Of a stretch of DNA of 10,271 nucleotides, positions 1 through 5,842 are shown one piece after another. The first letter of the stretch is position 1; every line of letters begins with the position of its first letter. Source of the stretch: JASFEQ01 sp050124735 (GTDB lineage Bacteria > Desulfobacterota > DSM-4660 > Desulfatiglandales > HGW-15); assembly GCA_050124735.1 (NCBI GenBank), contig JASFEQ010000127.1, positions 1 through 10,271 of the forward strand. The letters are read 5' to 3'. The notes beneath the pieces are model-generated. The model searched no databases, was not told the origin of the DNA, and was given only the letters and a program-made list of their open reading frames with translations. A program made the translations under genes and the position numbers.

Positions 1-114
1 TGCCTTATCCATTTTCATAGCAGGACATTGCTGCAAGCATAGGCCGCACTTTTCGCAAACGTCTCGGCTCTTTCCCTCAGGATCGAACGCATCGATATAG
101 GTCTTTCTTGCCAT
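1..114 (-). CDS. 4Fe-4S ferredoxin-type protein, N-terminal fragment
   Basis: This is the start of a gene that runs off the left edge; 38 codons are visible. The residues read MARKTYIDAFDPEGKSRD followed by a cysteine cluster spaced C-x2-C-x2-C-x3-C-P (CEKCGLCLQQCP), the classic ligand set for one [4Fe-4S] cluster. The ATG at 112-114 has a purine-rich GGGAGA five bases upstream on the minus strand, which supports the start. A cluster this close to the N-terminus is seen in HdrC-like and other electron-transfer Fe-S proteins of anaerobes, but the rest of the protein is outside the window, so the specific family cannot be named. Cytoplasmic electron transfer is inferred. The gene reads away from the rest of the window. 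Confidence 0.8.
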   Translation of the reverse strand, partial: MARKTYIDAFDPEGKSRDVCEKCGLCLQQCPAMKMDKA

Positions 115-241
115 TTTGTCTCTCCCTATGTACCTTTAATTTTAGCTTGGGTTTGTTTGGGGTCGAACCCTTTTCTCTATAATTACAAAAAAAAGTATTT
201 TTACTCGGTAGGTTTAGGTGATTTATGCGATTTCCTGGCTG

Positions 242-267
242 GATAACAATACAAAATTAATGTTATC
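242..267. repeat. Inverted repeat GATAACA...TGTTATC
   Basis: A 7-bp inverted repeat with a 12-base AT-rich loop lies about 130 bp upstream of the left-edge ferredoxin start. A further AATAACATT sits at about 281-289. It could be an operator for the ferredoxin gene or a weak hairpin. I do not recognise it as the site of a known regulator. Confidence 0.35.
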
Positions 268-339
268 GAGAAAAGTTTAAAATAACATTTTTTTCACAAA
301 TCCCGGTTATTAAAAAAACCGCTCTGATCCCAACATTAA

Positions 340-558
340 ATGTATTTCGATTTAATAAAGAGTAATGTTACTCGCCACAACATCCACTTCCCGAAAAGTG
401 CATATTAGAAACGGTATACTTGCAAATTCCAGGCTTTCGAGAGTGCACGAAAAGCAGCAATCTTCTATTTTGCGCCATTTCAGCCACATACAAGATATAG
501 ACATTCTCGCCAAAAAACGCTATCTTGTGAAACTTCAATAAATCTGTGGACAAGTTAA
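340..558 (+). pseudogene. Remnant of a small Cys-rich ORF related to the one at 1770-1961
   Basis: From the ATG at 340 the frame is open to a TAA at 556-558 except for one TAG at 406-408. Around that stop the translation is SAY*KRYTCKFQAFES, which aligns without gaps to IAYCKKDTCKYQAFET in the ORF at 1770-1961. The DNA behind it is 33 of 42 identical (399-440 versus 1904-1945). The differences are partly conservative at protein level (R/K, F/Y, S/T), which suggests a once-coding sequence. The TAG replaces a TGC cysteine codon and needs two base changes. Outside the 42 bp, similarity is weak. There is no clear ribosome binding site. It could instead be a non-coding repeat that happens to be open. 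Confidence 0.3.
399..440 (+). repeat. Diverged 42-bp direct repeat, copy 1
   Basis: The segment from tgcatatt to gctttcga matches 1904-1945 at 33 of 42 positions with no gaps and in the same orientation. The two copies flank the metallo-hydrolase gene, one 3' and one 5' of it. This may reflect an old duplication of a small gene or the borders of an old insertion. Confidence 0.5.
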
Positions 559-642
559 CCCCAAAAAGCACAACCTGACCTTTTAGAGTGAGCTATGGGT
601 ATGTGTCAACAGAAGGTGATGAAAGTTAAGCTTTAAAGGGAA

Positions 643-1566
643 CTAAATCATGTTATTTTTCTTGAAGTATTGCCGGTAGCCTTCGACCGTGACTAGTATG
701 AAATAAGGCCAATCCAATAACTCTGATCTGGCCAATGTAGAACCTCTTGCCAAGACTTCTATTAGCTTGCGAGCTGCCTTCTTCGGATCTACTCCAGCCT
801 TCAGCGCCTTTAAGGCAATGTCCTGACATTCCCGTGCCTGATCTACGCCTAGTTGAATAATCCTGGCTGCTTCTCTGGTCGAACTGCCATGTGAAAAGAA
901 CACTAATTCAGGGTTGAGTCCCTGCAGTTTCTCCATGCTCTGCAGGGTCAAAATGGGATCTGAGCCCTGTGTAACGGACGGGAAAATAAGCTCTATCTCG
1001 GAGAAATACCCACCGAATGCGTCGCCGCAAAACAATCCCCGAGTCCTGGTGTCCAGGAAAGAAAGATGGTAGGGTGCATGGCCGGAGGTATCGATGACCT
1101 TGAGCTCCCTTCCCCCCAACGAAATACTTTCCCCATCCTCAACCAATGAAAATTTTTCTTGAGGGACTGCAAGCATCCTTCCGAATCGCTCCTCAGCGTC
1201 CTCCCCAAAGATATGCTTAAACCCTTGCATTAATCTAGCGATCATGGACGGATCTGCCAGGAATTTAGCGGCCCGAGGGTGAGCCACAACTTCCGCTTGT
1301 GGCATCCGCTGTGCCAAGAGCCCTGCCCCTCCAGCGTGATCTCCATGAACATGGGTGGGAATGATATATGAAAGCTCCTTCGCACCATAGCCCAGTTTTT
1401 CCAATGCTTCCAAGATCTCAGGGGCTTGAACAGGGCAACCTGTCTCAATCAGAGCCTTTTTCTCATCCACCACAAGATAGACTGTGCCTAGAGGAAAACA
1501 ATCAAGCCCCCTTCCTTCGGGCTTGATCTCATAGACTTTATCCGCCACCTCTGTAATTAGTGCCAT
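643..1566 (-). CDS. Metallo-beta-lactamase-fold metallo-hydrolase
   Basis: This 307-residue protein has the full set of metal ligands of the MBL-fold hydrolases: the HxHxDH motif as H72-V-H74-G-D76-H77, H163 in SGHAPYH, D182 in CGDAF and H226 in FSHGS. These would hold a binuclear zinc or iron centre for hydrolysis of an ester, thioester or similar bond. The pattern resembles glyoxalase II-like and related general MBL proteins rather than antibiotic lactamases. No signal peptide or membrane segment is seen, so it is probably cytoplasmic. The substrate cannot be told from sequence. The C-terminal 80 residues are helical, without a recognised domain. The ATG at 1564-1566 is preceded by an AAGGCGAGATGAG purine stretch of modest quality. 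It appears to be a single-gene unit with its own promoter at about 1655-1682. Confidence 0.88.
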   Translation of the reverse strand: MALITEVADKVYEIKPEGRGLDCFPLGTVYLVVDEKKALIETGCPVQAPEILEALEKLGYGAKELSYIIPTHVHGDHAGGAGLLAQRMPQAEVVAHPRAAKFLADPSMIARLMQGFKHIFGEDAEERFGRMLAVPQEKFSLVEDGESISLGGRELKVIDTSGHAPYHLSFLDTRTRGLFCGDAFGGYFSEIELIFPSVTQGSDPILTLQSMEKLQGLNPELVFFSHGSSTREAARIIQLGVDQARECQDIALKALKAGVDPKKAARKLIEVLARGSTLARSELLDWPYFILVTVEGYRQYFKKNNMI

Positions 1567-1654
1567 TACTCATCTCGCCTTGATCATTTTCCCCGCCGAA
1601 TAGAGTTGAAATAGGAGCAAGGGATGTTTACTTGTCTAACGTAACTCCATTCTC

Positions 1655-1682
1655 ATTATAAGAGCACTGATAATCGAAGCAA
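1655..1682 (-). promoter_or_regulatory. Sigma70-type promoter of the metallo-hydrolase gene
   Basis: On the minus strand, TTGCTT (1677-1682) and a perfect TATAAT (1655-1660) are 16 bp apart. Transcription would start near 1648, giving an 80-base untranslated leader before the ATG at 1566. The -10 match is exact; the -35 matches at four of six positions. Confidence 0.5.
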
Positions 1683-1769
1683 ACAATAAGGCAAAGTGTG
1701 TATTTTGGGATAAGAAAGACAGTATTTTGCGCTTGATTTGCCGTGTTTTAGGATGGGGAAATAAAAAGA

Positions 1770-1961
1770 GTGTATATCAAACACGGCATTTTCGATAAGG
1801 AGCAACATCTAAGAGAGATTTATTCCACCAAACCCATATGTTGTGTTAATCCCCAATCTACGAAAAGCATATACTACGTGCCAAGATCTTCAATCAGGCA
1901 AATTGCATATTGCAAAAAGGATACTTGTAAATATCAAGCTTTCGAAACTCAAGGAGAATAG
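1770..1961 (+). CDS. Small Cys-rich hypothetical protein
   Basis: A 63-codon frame starting with GTG, with a GGGGAA stretch about 9 bases upstream that could serve as ribosome binding site. The product begins MYIKHGIFDKEQHLREIYST, has a CC pair at residues 24-25, and ends with a YCKKDTCKY segment (Cys-x4-Cys), so it has four cysteines that could bind a metal or form disulfides. No signal peptide or membrane helix is visible. I do not recognise the family. Support for coding comes mainly from the frame-preserving similarity to the remnant at 399-440. It is divergent from the hydrolase gene and has no evident operon partner. It could also be decayed, because an overlapping second plus-strand frame continues past its stop to about 2003. 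Confidence 0.35.
   Translation: MYIKHGIFDKEQHLREIYSTKPICCVNPQSTKSIYYVPRSSIRQIAYCKKDTCKYQAFETQGE
1904..1945 (+). repeat. Diverged 42-bp direct repeat, copy 2
   Basis: The partner of 399-440 (33 of 42 identical, ungapped). It encodes the AYCKKDTCKYQAFE tail of the small Cys-rich ORF. Confidence 0.5.
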
Positions 1962-1978
1962 CGAGCGAAAACACATAC

Positions 1979-2017
1979 AAAAGGCCGTACTTCTTGACGC
2001 TTAACGGGCCCGGCCTG
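1979..2017 (-). terminator. Possible terminator after the DUF6868-like gene
   Basis: Read on the minus strand, AGGCCG (2011-2016) and CGGCCT (1982-1987) form a perfect 6-bp stem followed by TTTTG, starting about 43 bases after the stop codon. The 23-base loop is long, so this is a weak call. An alternative stem, AACGGG/CCCGTT, overlaps it. Confidence 0.3.
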
Positions 2018-2058
2018 TTCACCCGTTTGCGTTCATGCCACTGACGGATGCCTGGAAC

Positions 2059-2301
2059 TTAACCAACAATGCGCAAGGCAAAATAAGGCGCCAGGTTGAA
2101 CAGCCATATACCCATTTTAAACGCCGCGATACCTGCATAGTGAATGGCATCGAACCTATCCACAGACAAATTAAACCATTTACTATGCATCTTATAGGTC
2201 CAATCATGAGCTAGTGTGAAAAATAAAAACCACCATAGGAGTAATGCTATGTTTATTACTGCACACCACGCCAGAAAGCTGCGAACGACTTCGATTGTCA
2301 T
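2059..2301 (-). CDS. DUF6868-like small integral membrane protein
   Basis: An 80-residue protein with two predicted membrane helices, about residues 9-30 (AWCAVINIALLLWWFLFF core) and 55-76 (AGIAAFKMGIWLFNL). They are joined by a charged, aromatic loop (HDWTYKMHSKWFNLSVDRFD). The length, two-helix layout and the W-H-x-x-W-F pattern resemble the DUF6868 family as I recall it. The function is unknown. The ATG at 2299-2301 has a textbook ribosome binding site, AAGGAGGG, four bases upstream on the minus strand. It is therefore very likely a real, well-translated gene. It lies downstream of nrdG but is separated from it by 119 bp containing a possible terminator and a perfect 16-bp palindrome, so it is probably transcribed separately. 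Confidence 0.8.
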   Translation of the reverse strand: MTIEVVRSFLAWCAVINIALLLWWFLFFTLAHDWTYKMHSKWFNLSVDRFDAIHYAGIAAFKMGIWLFNLAPYFALRIVG

Positions 2302-2366
2302 AATCCCTCCTTTTTTGGCAGTAAATTTTGATTTAGATAGGGCTGTTTAATGTCTAGAATATTCAA

Positions 2367-2382
2367 ATCAAGAATTCTTGAT
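2367..2382. promoter_or_regulatory. Perfect 16-bp palindrome upstream of the DUF6868-like gene
   Basis: ATCAAGAATTCTTGAT is fully self-complementary and sits 65 bp upstream of the DUF6868-like start, with a second short palindrome GAATATTC at 2357-2364 beside it. The position and perfect symmetry suggest an operator for a dimeric regulator. A TTGATT within it could act as a minus-strand -35. The regulator is unknown. Confidence 0.4.
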
Positions 2383-2403
2383 GACGGGTGCAGTGCGCAT
2401 GAC

Positions 2404-2420
2404 TAAAACGGCTGGCCGTC
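2404..2420 (-). terminator. Possible short terminator after nrdG
   Basis: Directly after the nrdG stop on the minus strand, ACGGCCAGCCGT folds into a small GC-rich hairpin (4-5 bp stem) followed by TTTTAGT. The stem is short, so termination may be partial. Confidence 0.35.
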
Positions 2421-3119
2421 TCACCGAACGATGCACTCCTTGACCCACGGCTCTGCTATGGACTGCAAGAACATAAGTTCATCCATATCATATCCTGGAT
2501 CAACTTCCTTAAAGAACTCCGGATGCAATATCCTCGTATCATTAAACCGTTGAAGGACATAGCGATTCGCACCTCTGATGGTTTTTGCCACACACTCTAT
2601 GATGCCTCTGTCCACGAAAGGCTTTACGCACGTGGTCCTGAATTCATGGGGAAGAGAGGACTCCATAATAATTTGGATACTCGCAGGGATGTGAGTTGAA
2701 TCGTAATCTTTTTTTACGAATGTGGCGTATTGAGATGGAGCCGTCTTAATGTCCATAGCAATGTAATCCACCAGGCCCTCATCAATGAGATGCTTCAGCA
2801 CTTGAGGACGGCTGCCGTTTGTATCCAACTTTACAGGATAGCCCATTCCTTTGATTTTTTCACAAAGAGGGGCCAGATCCTCTGCGAGCGTAGGTTCTCC
2901 TCCTGAAATGACAATCCCATCCAGAAGCCCTTTGCGCCGTTCGAGGAATTGGTAGACGCCTGACTCTTCCAAGGGGGATGAACACAACAGGTTGCCTTTG
3001 ACGAGGTCTGGGTTGTGGCAATAGGGACAGTCGAAGTTGCATCCAGATAGAAAGAGGACACAGCTTACTTTCCCAGGGAAATCGATCAGTGAATACTTTT
3101 GCAAGCCACCCAAAAGCAT
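2421..3119 (-). CDS. nrdG: Anaerobic ribonucleotide reductase activating protein (radical SAM)
   Basis: From the ATG at 3117-3119 this is 232 residues. It opens with GGLQKYSLIDFPGKVSCVLF, typical of the long NrdG2 branch of activases, followed by the radical SAM cluster C27-x3-C31-x2-C34 (CNFDCPYC) and the SAM-binding GGEP at 73-76. It would use [4Fe-4S] and S-adenosylmethionine to generate the glycyl radical on NrdD, in the cytoplasm. It follows nrdD on the same strand after 197 bp of spacer containing repeats. A GTG at 3159-3161 would add 14 residues, but those codons lie in a dispersed repeat and do not resemble the family N-terminus. The ATG has GGAG about 10 bases upstream. The C-terminal 60 residues are the usual extension of this branch. 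Confidence 0.9.
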   Translation of the reverse strand: MLLGGLQKYSLIDFPGKVSCVLFLSGCNFDCPYCHNPDLVKGNLLCSSPLEESGVYQFLERRKGLLDGIVISGGEPTLAEDLAPLCEKIKGMGYPVKLDTNGSRPQVLKHLIDEGLVDYIAMDIKTAPSQYATFVKKDYDSTHIPASIQIIMESSLPHEFRTTCVKPFVDRGIIECVAKTIRGANRYVLQRFNDTRILHPEFFKEVDPGYDMDELMFLQSIAEPWVKECIVR

Positions 3120-3145
3120 AGAGCCAAATCTCCGGAGATTGGATT

Positions 3146-3193
3146 GAGATCGCCGCGTCACCCCCTAAAGAATCGGGGGCTCCTCGCGATGAC
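3146..3193. repeat. Dispersed palindromic intergenic repeat
   Basis: The unit starts gagatcgccgcgtca and ends ctcctcgcgatgac. It has an inner CCCCC/GGGGG hairpin (3161-3165 and 3175-3179) and outer ATCGC/GCGAT arms (3149-3153 and 3186-3190). It has the form of the 'gagattgccgcgtcgct...tcctcgcaatgac' elements that recur between genes in many Desulfobacterota and some other bacteria; this match is from memory. It lies in the nrdD-nrdG spacer and would form a hairpin in the joint transcript. Only one copy is in the window. Confidence 0.65.
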
Positions 3194-3280
3194 TCGCTAA
3201 CTTTTTTTGTTTTGCAGCCAAGAACTGTCTGTGGCTTTACGAACGCTATTTCCAATCGATAGATAATGAGTGTTGACAAT

Positions 3281-3318
3281 ATCCAGTATCCAGTATCTGG
3301 CAACCAGTATCCAGAATC
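3281..3318. repeat. Short tandem 'atccagt' repeat
   Basis: The stretch reads atccagt-atccagt-atctggca-accagt-atccagaatc, about four degenerate 7-base units, one partly inverted (CCAGTATCTGG). Its end reaches the TGA stop of nrdD. Similar 'atccagt' arrays occur between genes in Desulfobacterota genomes as far as I recall. It may have arisen by slippage. Confidence 0.6.
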
Positions 3319-5407
3319 ATGCGACTTTGAAGGTCTTTCTTATATCAAATTCCGCTTGCTTGCCGTTGTTCCACTGCTTAACGGGTCTCAAATACCCCAC
3401 AACCCTTGAGTAGATTTCCGTCTCTTCATGGCAAACACTGCATTTTTCATGTTCACCATTGAGGTATCCATGGGATGGACACACACTGAAGGTGGGTGTG
3501 AGGGTGAAATAGGGGAGGCGGTAATTGGTGACGATTTTTCGAATCAACCCCTTTATGGTCGCCACATCGCTGACCGCCTCGCCAAGATATATGTGAAGGA
3601 CGGTCCCTCCCGTATATTTAGACTGTAAGTCATCCTGTAGCGTGAGGGTCTCGAAAATGTCGTCCGTATAGTTCACAGGAAGCTGCGTAGAGTTGGTGTA
3701 AAACGGCGCTGCCCCCTTTTTATATTCATCTTCATTGGCACAAAGGATTTCAGGGAACTCTCTTTTATCCAGCAAAGCCAGCCTGTACGATGTGCCTTCT
3801 GCGGGCGTAGCCTCCAGGTTGAAGATATCCCCAGTTTCCTCTTGTATCTTCGCAATCATTTGGCGCATGAAGTCCATCACCTTGAGGGAGAATTCCAGCC
3901 CCGCCCTACTGCCGATGTCTGTACCTAAGAAATTTAGACACGCCTCATTCATGCCTATGATCCCGATGGTTGAGAAATGGTTCTTCCAGTAAAGCCCTGT
4001 CCCTTCCTTCACCTCTCTCAAATAAAAATGGGAGTAGGGATAGAGATTCTTGTCTGTAAATTTTTCAAGGATCTTCCTCTTTATGGAGAGAATCTCCTCT
4101 GCGACTGACACCACATTCTTGAGGCGTTCAAAAAAGTCGCCCTCGTTCTCCGCCATGTATCCTATCCGTGGCAGATTGATGGTTACCACGCCAATGGATC
4201 CGGTCAGGGGGTTCGCCCCGAAAAGTCCTCCGCCTCTTTTCAAGAGCTCCCTGTTATCAAGACGCAGACGACAACACATGGATCTGGCATCTTCTGGGGA
4301 CATGTCAGAATTGACGAAGTTTGAAAAGTAGGGGATTCCGTATTTGCCCGTCATTTTCCAGATCGTTTCAAGATTTGAGTTGTCCCAGTCAAAGTCGGCG
4401 GTGATGTTATAGGTGGGAATGGGAAAGGTGAAAACCCTCCCCTTTGCGTCCCCTTCCATCATCACCTGGGCAAACGCCTTGTTAATCATGTCCATTTCCG
4501 GCTGGAAATCAGCATAGGCCTCTTTGCGCTCTGTGCCTCCAATGATGACAGGCTGGTTTTTGAAGATCTCCGGGACGTAGAGATCCATCGTGATGTTGGT
4601 GAAGGGGGTCTGAAAACCGACGCGCGTGGGGATATTGATATTAAAGACGAATTCCTGAAGGGCCTGTTTCACACTTCGGTCGCTTAGATTGTCATAGCGC
4701 ACGAAAGGGGCCAGGAGGGTATCAAAGTTGGAAATGGCCTGGGCACCCGCTGCTTCACCCTGCAAGGTATAGAAGAAGTTGACAATCTGACCCAGGGCCG
4801 ACCTGAGATGCTTGGGCGGGGCACTTTCCACTTTTCCCTCCACGCCCTTGAAGCCTTGCATGAGCAGGTCTTTGAGATCCCAGCCAACGCAATAGACCGA
4901 AAGCAGACTCAGGTCGTGAATATGGAAATCTCCACTCCTGTGTCCATCTCTGATCCCGGGTGGGTAGATGCGGTTCAGCCAGTACTCTGAGGTGATATCC
5001 GATGAAATGTAGTTGTTGAGGCCCTGCAGGGAGTAACACATGTTGCTGTTTTCCTTGATTTTCCAATCGAGCCCCTGAAGGTAATTTTCCACCAGATCAA
5101 CACTTGCCTTGGCGGCAATGCTTCTTATCTGGGCGTGTTGCTCCCGGTAAAGGATGTATGCCTTAGCCGTTTTGTAAAAAGGAGAGTCAAGGAGTACCCT
5201 TTCCACGATGTCCTGGATCTCTTCCACCTCGGGAACAGAATCAAGACGCAACTCATGGGCCAGGGTGAGGACGCGGAGTGTGAGTTTTCTCGCTTCCCTT
5301 TCTCCAAATTCACCCGTCGCTTTTCCCGCCTTGGCAATGGCTGATGTGATCTTGGGGGAATCAAACTCAACAATCTGACCGCCACGCTTTCGAATACCTT
5401 CAAACAT
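3317..5407 (-). CDS. nrdD: Anaerobic (class III) ribonucleoside-triphosphate reductase
   Basis: A 696-residue enzyme reducing ribonucleoside triphosphates to deoxynucleotides under anoxia. An ATP-cone regulatory domain covers about residues 3-93 (KRGGQIVEFDSPKI, then FYKTAKAYILYREQHA). The ten-stranded barrel catalytic domain follows, with the cysteine pair C378-C379 (MCCRL) at the expected active-site position. Near the C-terminus is a zinc site, C643-x2-H646 and C656-x2-C659, with His in place of one Cys as in many bacterial and archaeal forms. The glycyl radical residue is G671 in SRVVGYLRP. Length and motifs indicate an intact gene. The ATG at 5405-5407 has GAGGTGG about 6 bases upstream. 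Its activase nrdG follows on the same strand. Two NrdR-type boxes lie about 160-200 bp upstream, suggesting repression when deoxynucleotide pools are high. Confidence 0.96.
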   Translation of the reverse strand: MFEGIRKRGGQIVEFDSPKITSAIAKAGKATGEFGEREARKLTLRVLTLAHELRLDSVPEVEEIQDIVERVLLDSPFYKTAKAYILYREQHAQIRSIAAKASVDLVENYLQGLDWKIKENSNMCYSLQGLNNYISSDITSEYWLNRIYPPGIRDGHRSGDFHIHDLSLLSVYCVGWDLKDLLMQGFKGVEGKVESAPPKHLRSALGQIVNFFYTLQGEAAGAQAISNFDTLLAPFVRYDNLSDRSVKQALQEFVFNINIPTRVGFQTPFTNITMDLYVPEIFKNQPVIIGGTERKEAYADFQPEMDMINKAFAQVMMEGDAKGRVFTFPIPTYNITADFDWDNSNLETIWKMTGKYGIPYFSNFVNSDMSPEDARSMCCRLRLDNRELLKRGGGLFGANPLTGSIGVVTINLPRIGYMAENEGDFFERLKNVVSVAEEILSIKRKILEKFTDKNLYPYSHFYLREVKEGTGLYWKNHFSTIGIIGMNEACLNFLGTDIGSRAGLEFSLKVMDFMRQMIAKIQEETGDIFNLEATPAEGTSYRLALLDKREFPEILCANEDEYKKGAAPFYTNSTQLPVNYTDDIFETLTLQDDLQSKYTGGTVLHIYLGEAVSDVATIKGLIRKIVTNYRLPYFTLTPTFSVCPSHGYLNGEHEKCSVCHEETEIYSRVVGYLRPVKQWNNGKQAEFDIRKTFKVA

Positions 5408-5537
5408 CTACGCCACCTCTACAGGATAGAATGAAAAGAACAAGTCATAGAAATGAAATGGCAAAAGGGCTTTCTAGGAGGGCCTTTTTGAAAAGAATCA
5501 TGCATGAATGTGCGGGTTTGCCCCCTTCAAGCAACGC

Positions 5538-5552
5538 CCGTCTCTTTGACGG
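5538..5552. other. Small hairpin in the nrdD leader
   Basis: CCGTC-TCTTT-GACGG is a perfect 5-bp stem with a 5-base loop, lying just downstream of NrdR box 1 and about 130 bases before the nrdD ATG. A TATGAT (minus strand, 5554-5559) directly beside it is a good -10 candidate for nrdD, which would put the transcript start at or near this hairpin. Confidence 0.3.
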
Positions 5553-5565
5553 AATCATATTGAAT

Positions 5566-5579
5566 CACAATATATTGTG
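5566..5579. promoter_or_regulatory. NrdR box 1 upstream of nrdD
   Basis: CACAATATATTGTG is a perfect 14-bp palindrome that fits the NrdR box consensus (acaCwATATATwGtgt type). Its centre is 31 bp from that of the second palindrome, about three helical turns, the pair spacing characteristic of NrdR sites. It would overlap the nrdD core promoter if the TATGAT at 5554-5559 is the -10. Confidence 0.75.
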
Positions 5580-5597
5580 GTCAGTCAAGAAAAAAAA

Positions 5598-5609
5598 TCA
5601 ATATATTGA
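5598..5609. promoter_or_regulatory. NrdR box 2 upstream of nrdD
   Basis: TCAATATATTGA is a 12-bp perfect palindrome sharing the CAATATATTG core with box 1. A TTGACT (minus strand, 5583-5588) lies between the two boxes and resembles a -35, though no good -10 falls at the right distance from it. Confidence 0.7.
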
Positions 5610-5666
5610 GCATCTGGTAAGATTTTTTTTTAGAGCTCACGACAAAGTCGCCGGAGGGAGAAATTA

Positions 5667-5695
5667 TTGACATGACAGCAAAAGGGGAGTAAATG
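5667..5695 (+). promoter_or_regulatory. Candidate promoter of the DUF4198 gene
   Basis: A perfect TTGACA (5667-5672) is followed after 17 bases by TAAATG (5690-5695), a weak -10. Transcription would begin near 5702, at the start of the structured leader. The weak -10 leaves room for an activator or a different start. Confidence 0.35.
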
Positions 5696-5696
5696 A

Positions 5697-5815
5697 GGCT
5701 TTAAGACAAGGTACGAAGCCCAGTTTTTGATGTTAAAAACGAATTCACAGACGGGCCATGGCGGCTGGAGGGATTGAAAGATCCTTCACTAAAGCTTAGT
5801 GGCCCGTTTTGCTTT
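5697..5815 (+). ncRNA. Structured 5' leader with terminator-like branched hairpin
   Basis: Several helices follow one another. Stem a is GGCTTT/GAAGCC (5697-5720) and stem b is GTTTTT/AAAAAC (5723-5740). Then comes a closing helix ACGGGCC/GGCCCGT (5751-5757 and 5801-5807) that encloses two contiguous hairpins: 5768-5787 with a GAAA tetraloop, and ACTAA-AGC-TTAGT (5788-5800). An unpaired ATGGCGGCTG (5758-5767) lies at the junction. TTTTGCTTT follows the closing helix, as in an intrinsic terminator. The DUF4198 start is 35 bases further on. This looks like an attenuator or riboswitch leader; I could not match it to a known class such as NiCo, cobalamin or fluoride. It could also be an unrelated terminator. 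If transcription starts near 5702, stem a would be incomplete. Confidence 0.4.
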
Positions 5816-5842
5816 ACAAGCTTATTAAGGGAGGTGCAGCCC

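Larger units (their letters stand above)
115..642. other. AT-rich intergenic region, no convincing intact gene
   Basis: About 530 bp between the ferredoxin start and the hydrolase stop. It holds several small inverted repeats: GATAACA/TGTTATC at 242-248 and 261-267 with a 12-base loop, CGGTT/AACCG at 304-308 and 317-321, and a short GGGT-CGA-ACCC hairpin near 161-170. The leader and promoter of the left-edge ferredoxin gene must lie here, but no strong minus-strand -35/-10 pair stands out. The part from about 340 to 558 carries the decayed small-ORF remnant listed separately. A minus-strand open frame at 368-571 starts with GTG, lacks a good ribosome binding site and overlaps that remnant, so it is not called. 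Confidence 0.6.

Noticed and set aside
159..171. Minus-strand GGGTTCGACCCC resembling a tRNA T-arm
   Set aside because: No acceptor, D or anticodon arm can be found around it; it is just a short inverted repeat.
406..408. In-frame TAG read as pyrrolysine
   Set aside because: The related copy has a TGC cysteine codon there, no pyl genes are in view, and a decayed copy is the simpler explanation.
368..571. Minus-strand 67-codon ORF ending SGSGCCGE
   Set aside because: GTG start without a good ribosome binding site, no recognisable family, and it lies antisense to the better supported remnant at 340-558.
2860..3303. Minus-strand 147-codon ORF overlapping nrdG and the spacer
   Set aside because: It is out of frame with the well-supported nrdG and is built largely from repeat sequence; a shadow frame.
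3281..3318. Short tandem array as a CRISPR
   Set aside because: The units are 7 bases and adjacent, with no spacers of constant length, and no cas genes are present.
5431..5670. Plus-strand 79-codon ORF containing SRRAFLKR, like a twin-arginine signal
   Set aside because: No hydrophobic core follows the motif, the frame runs through the NrdR boxes and the nrdD control region, and there is no family resemblance.
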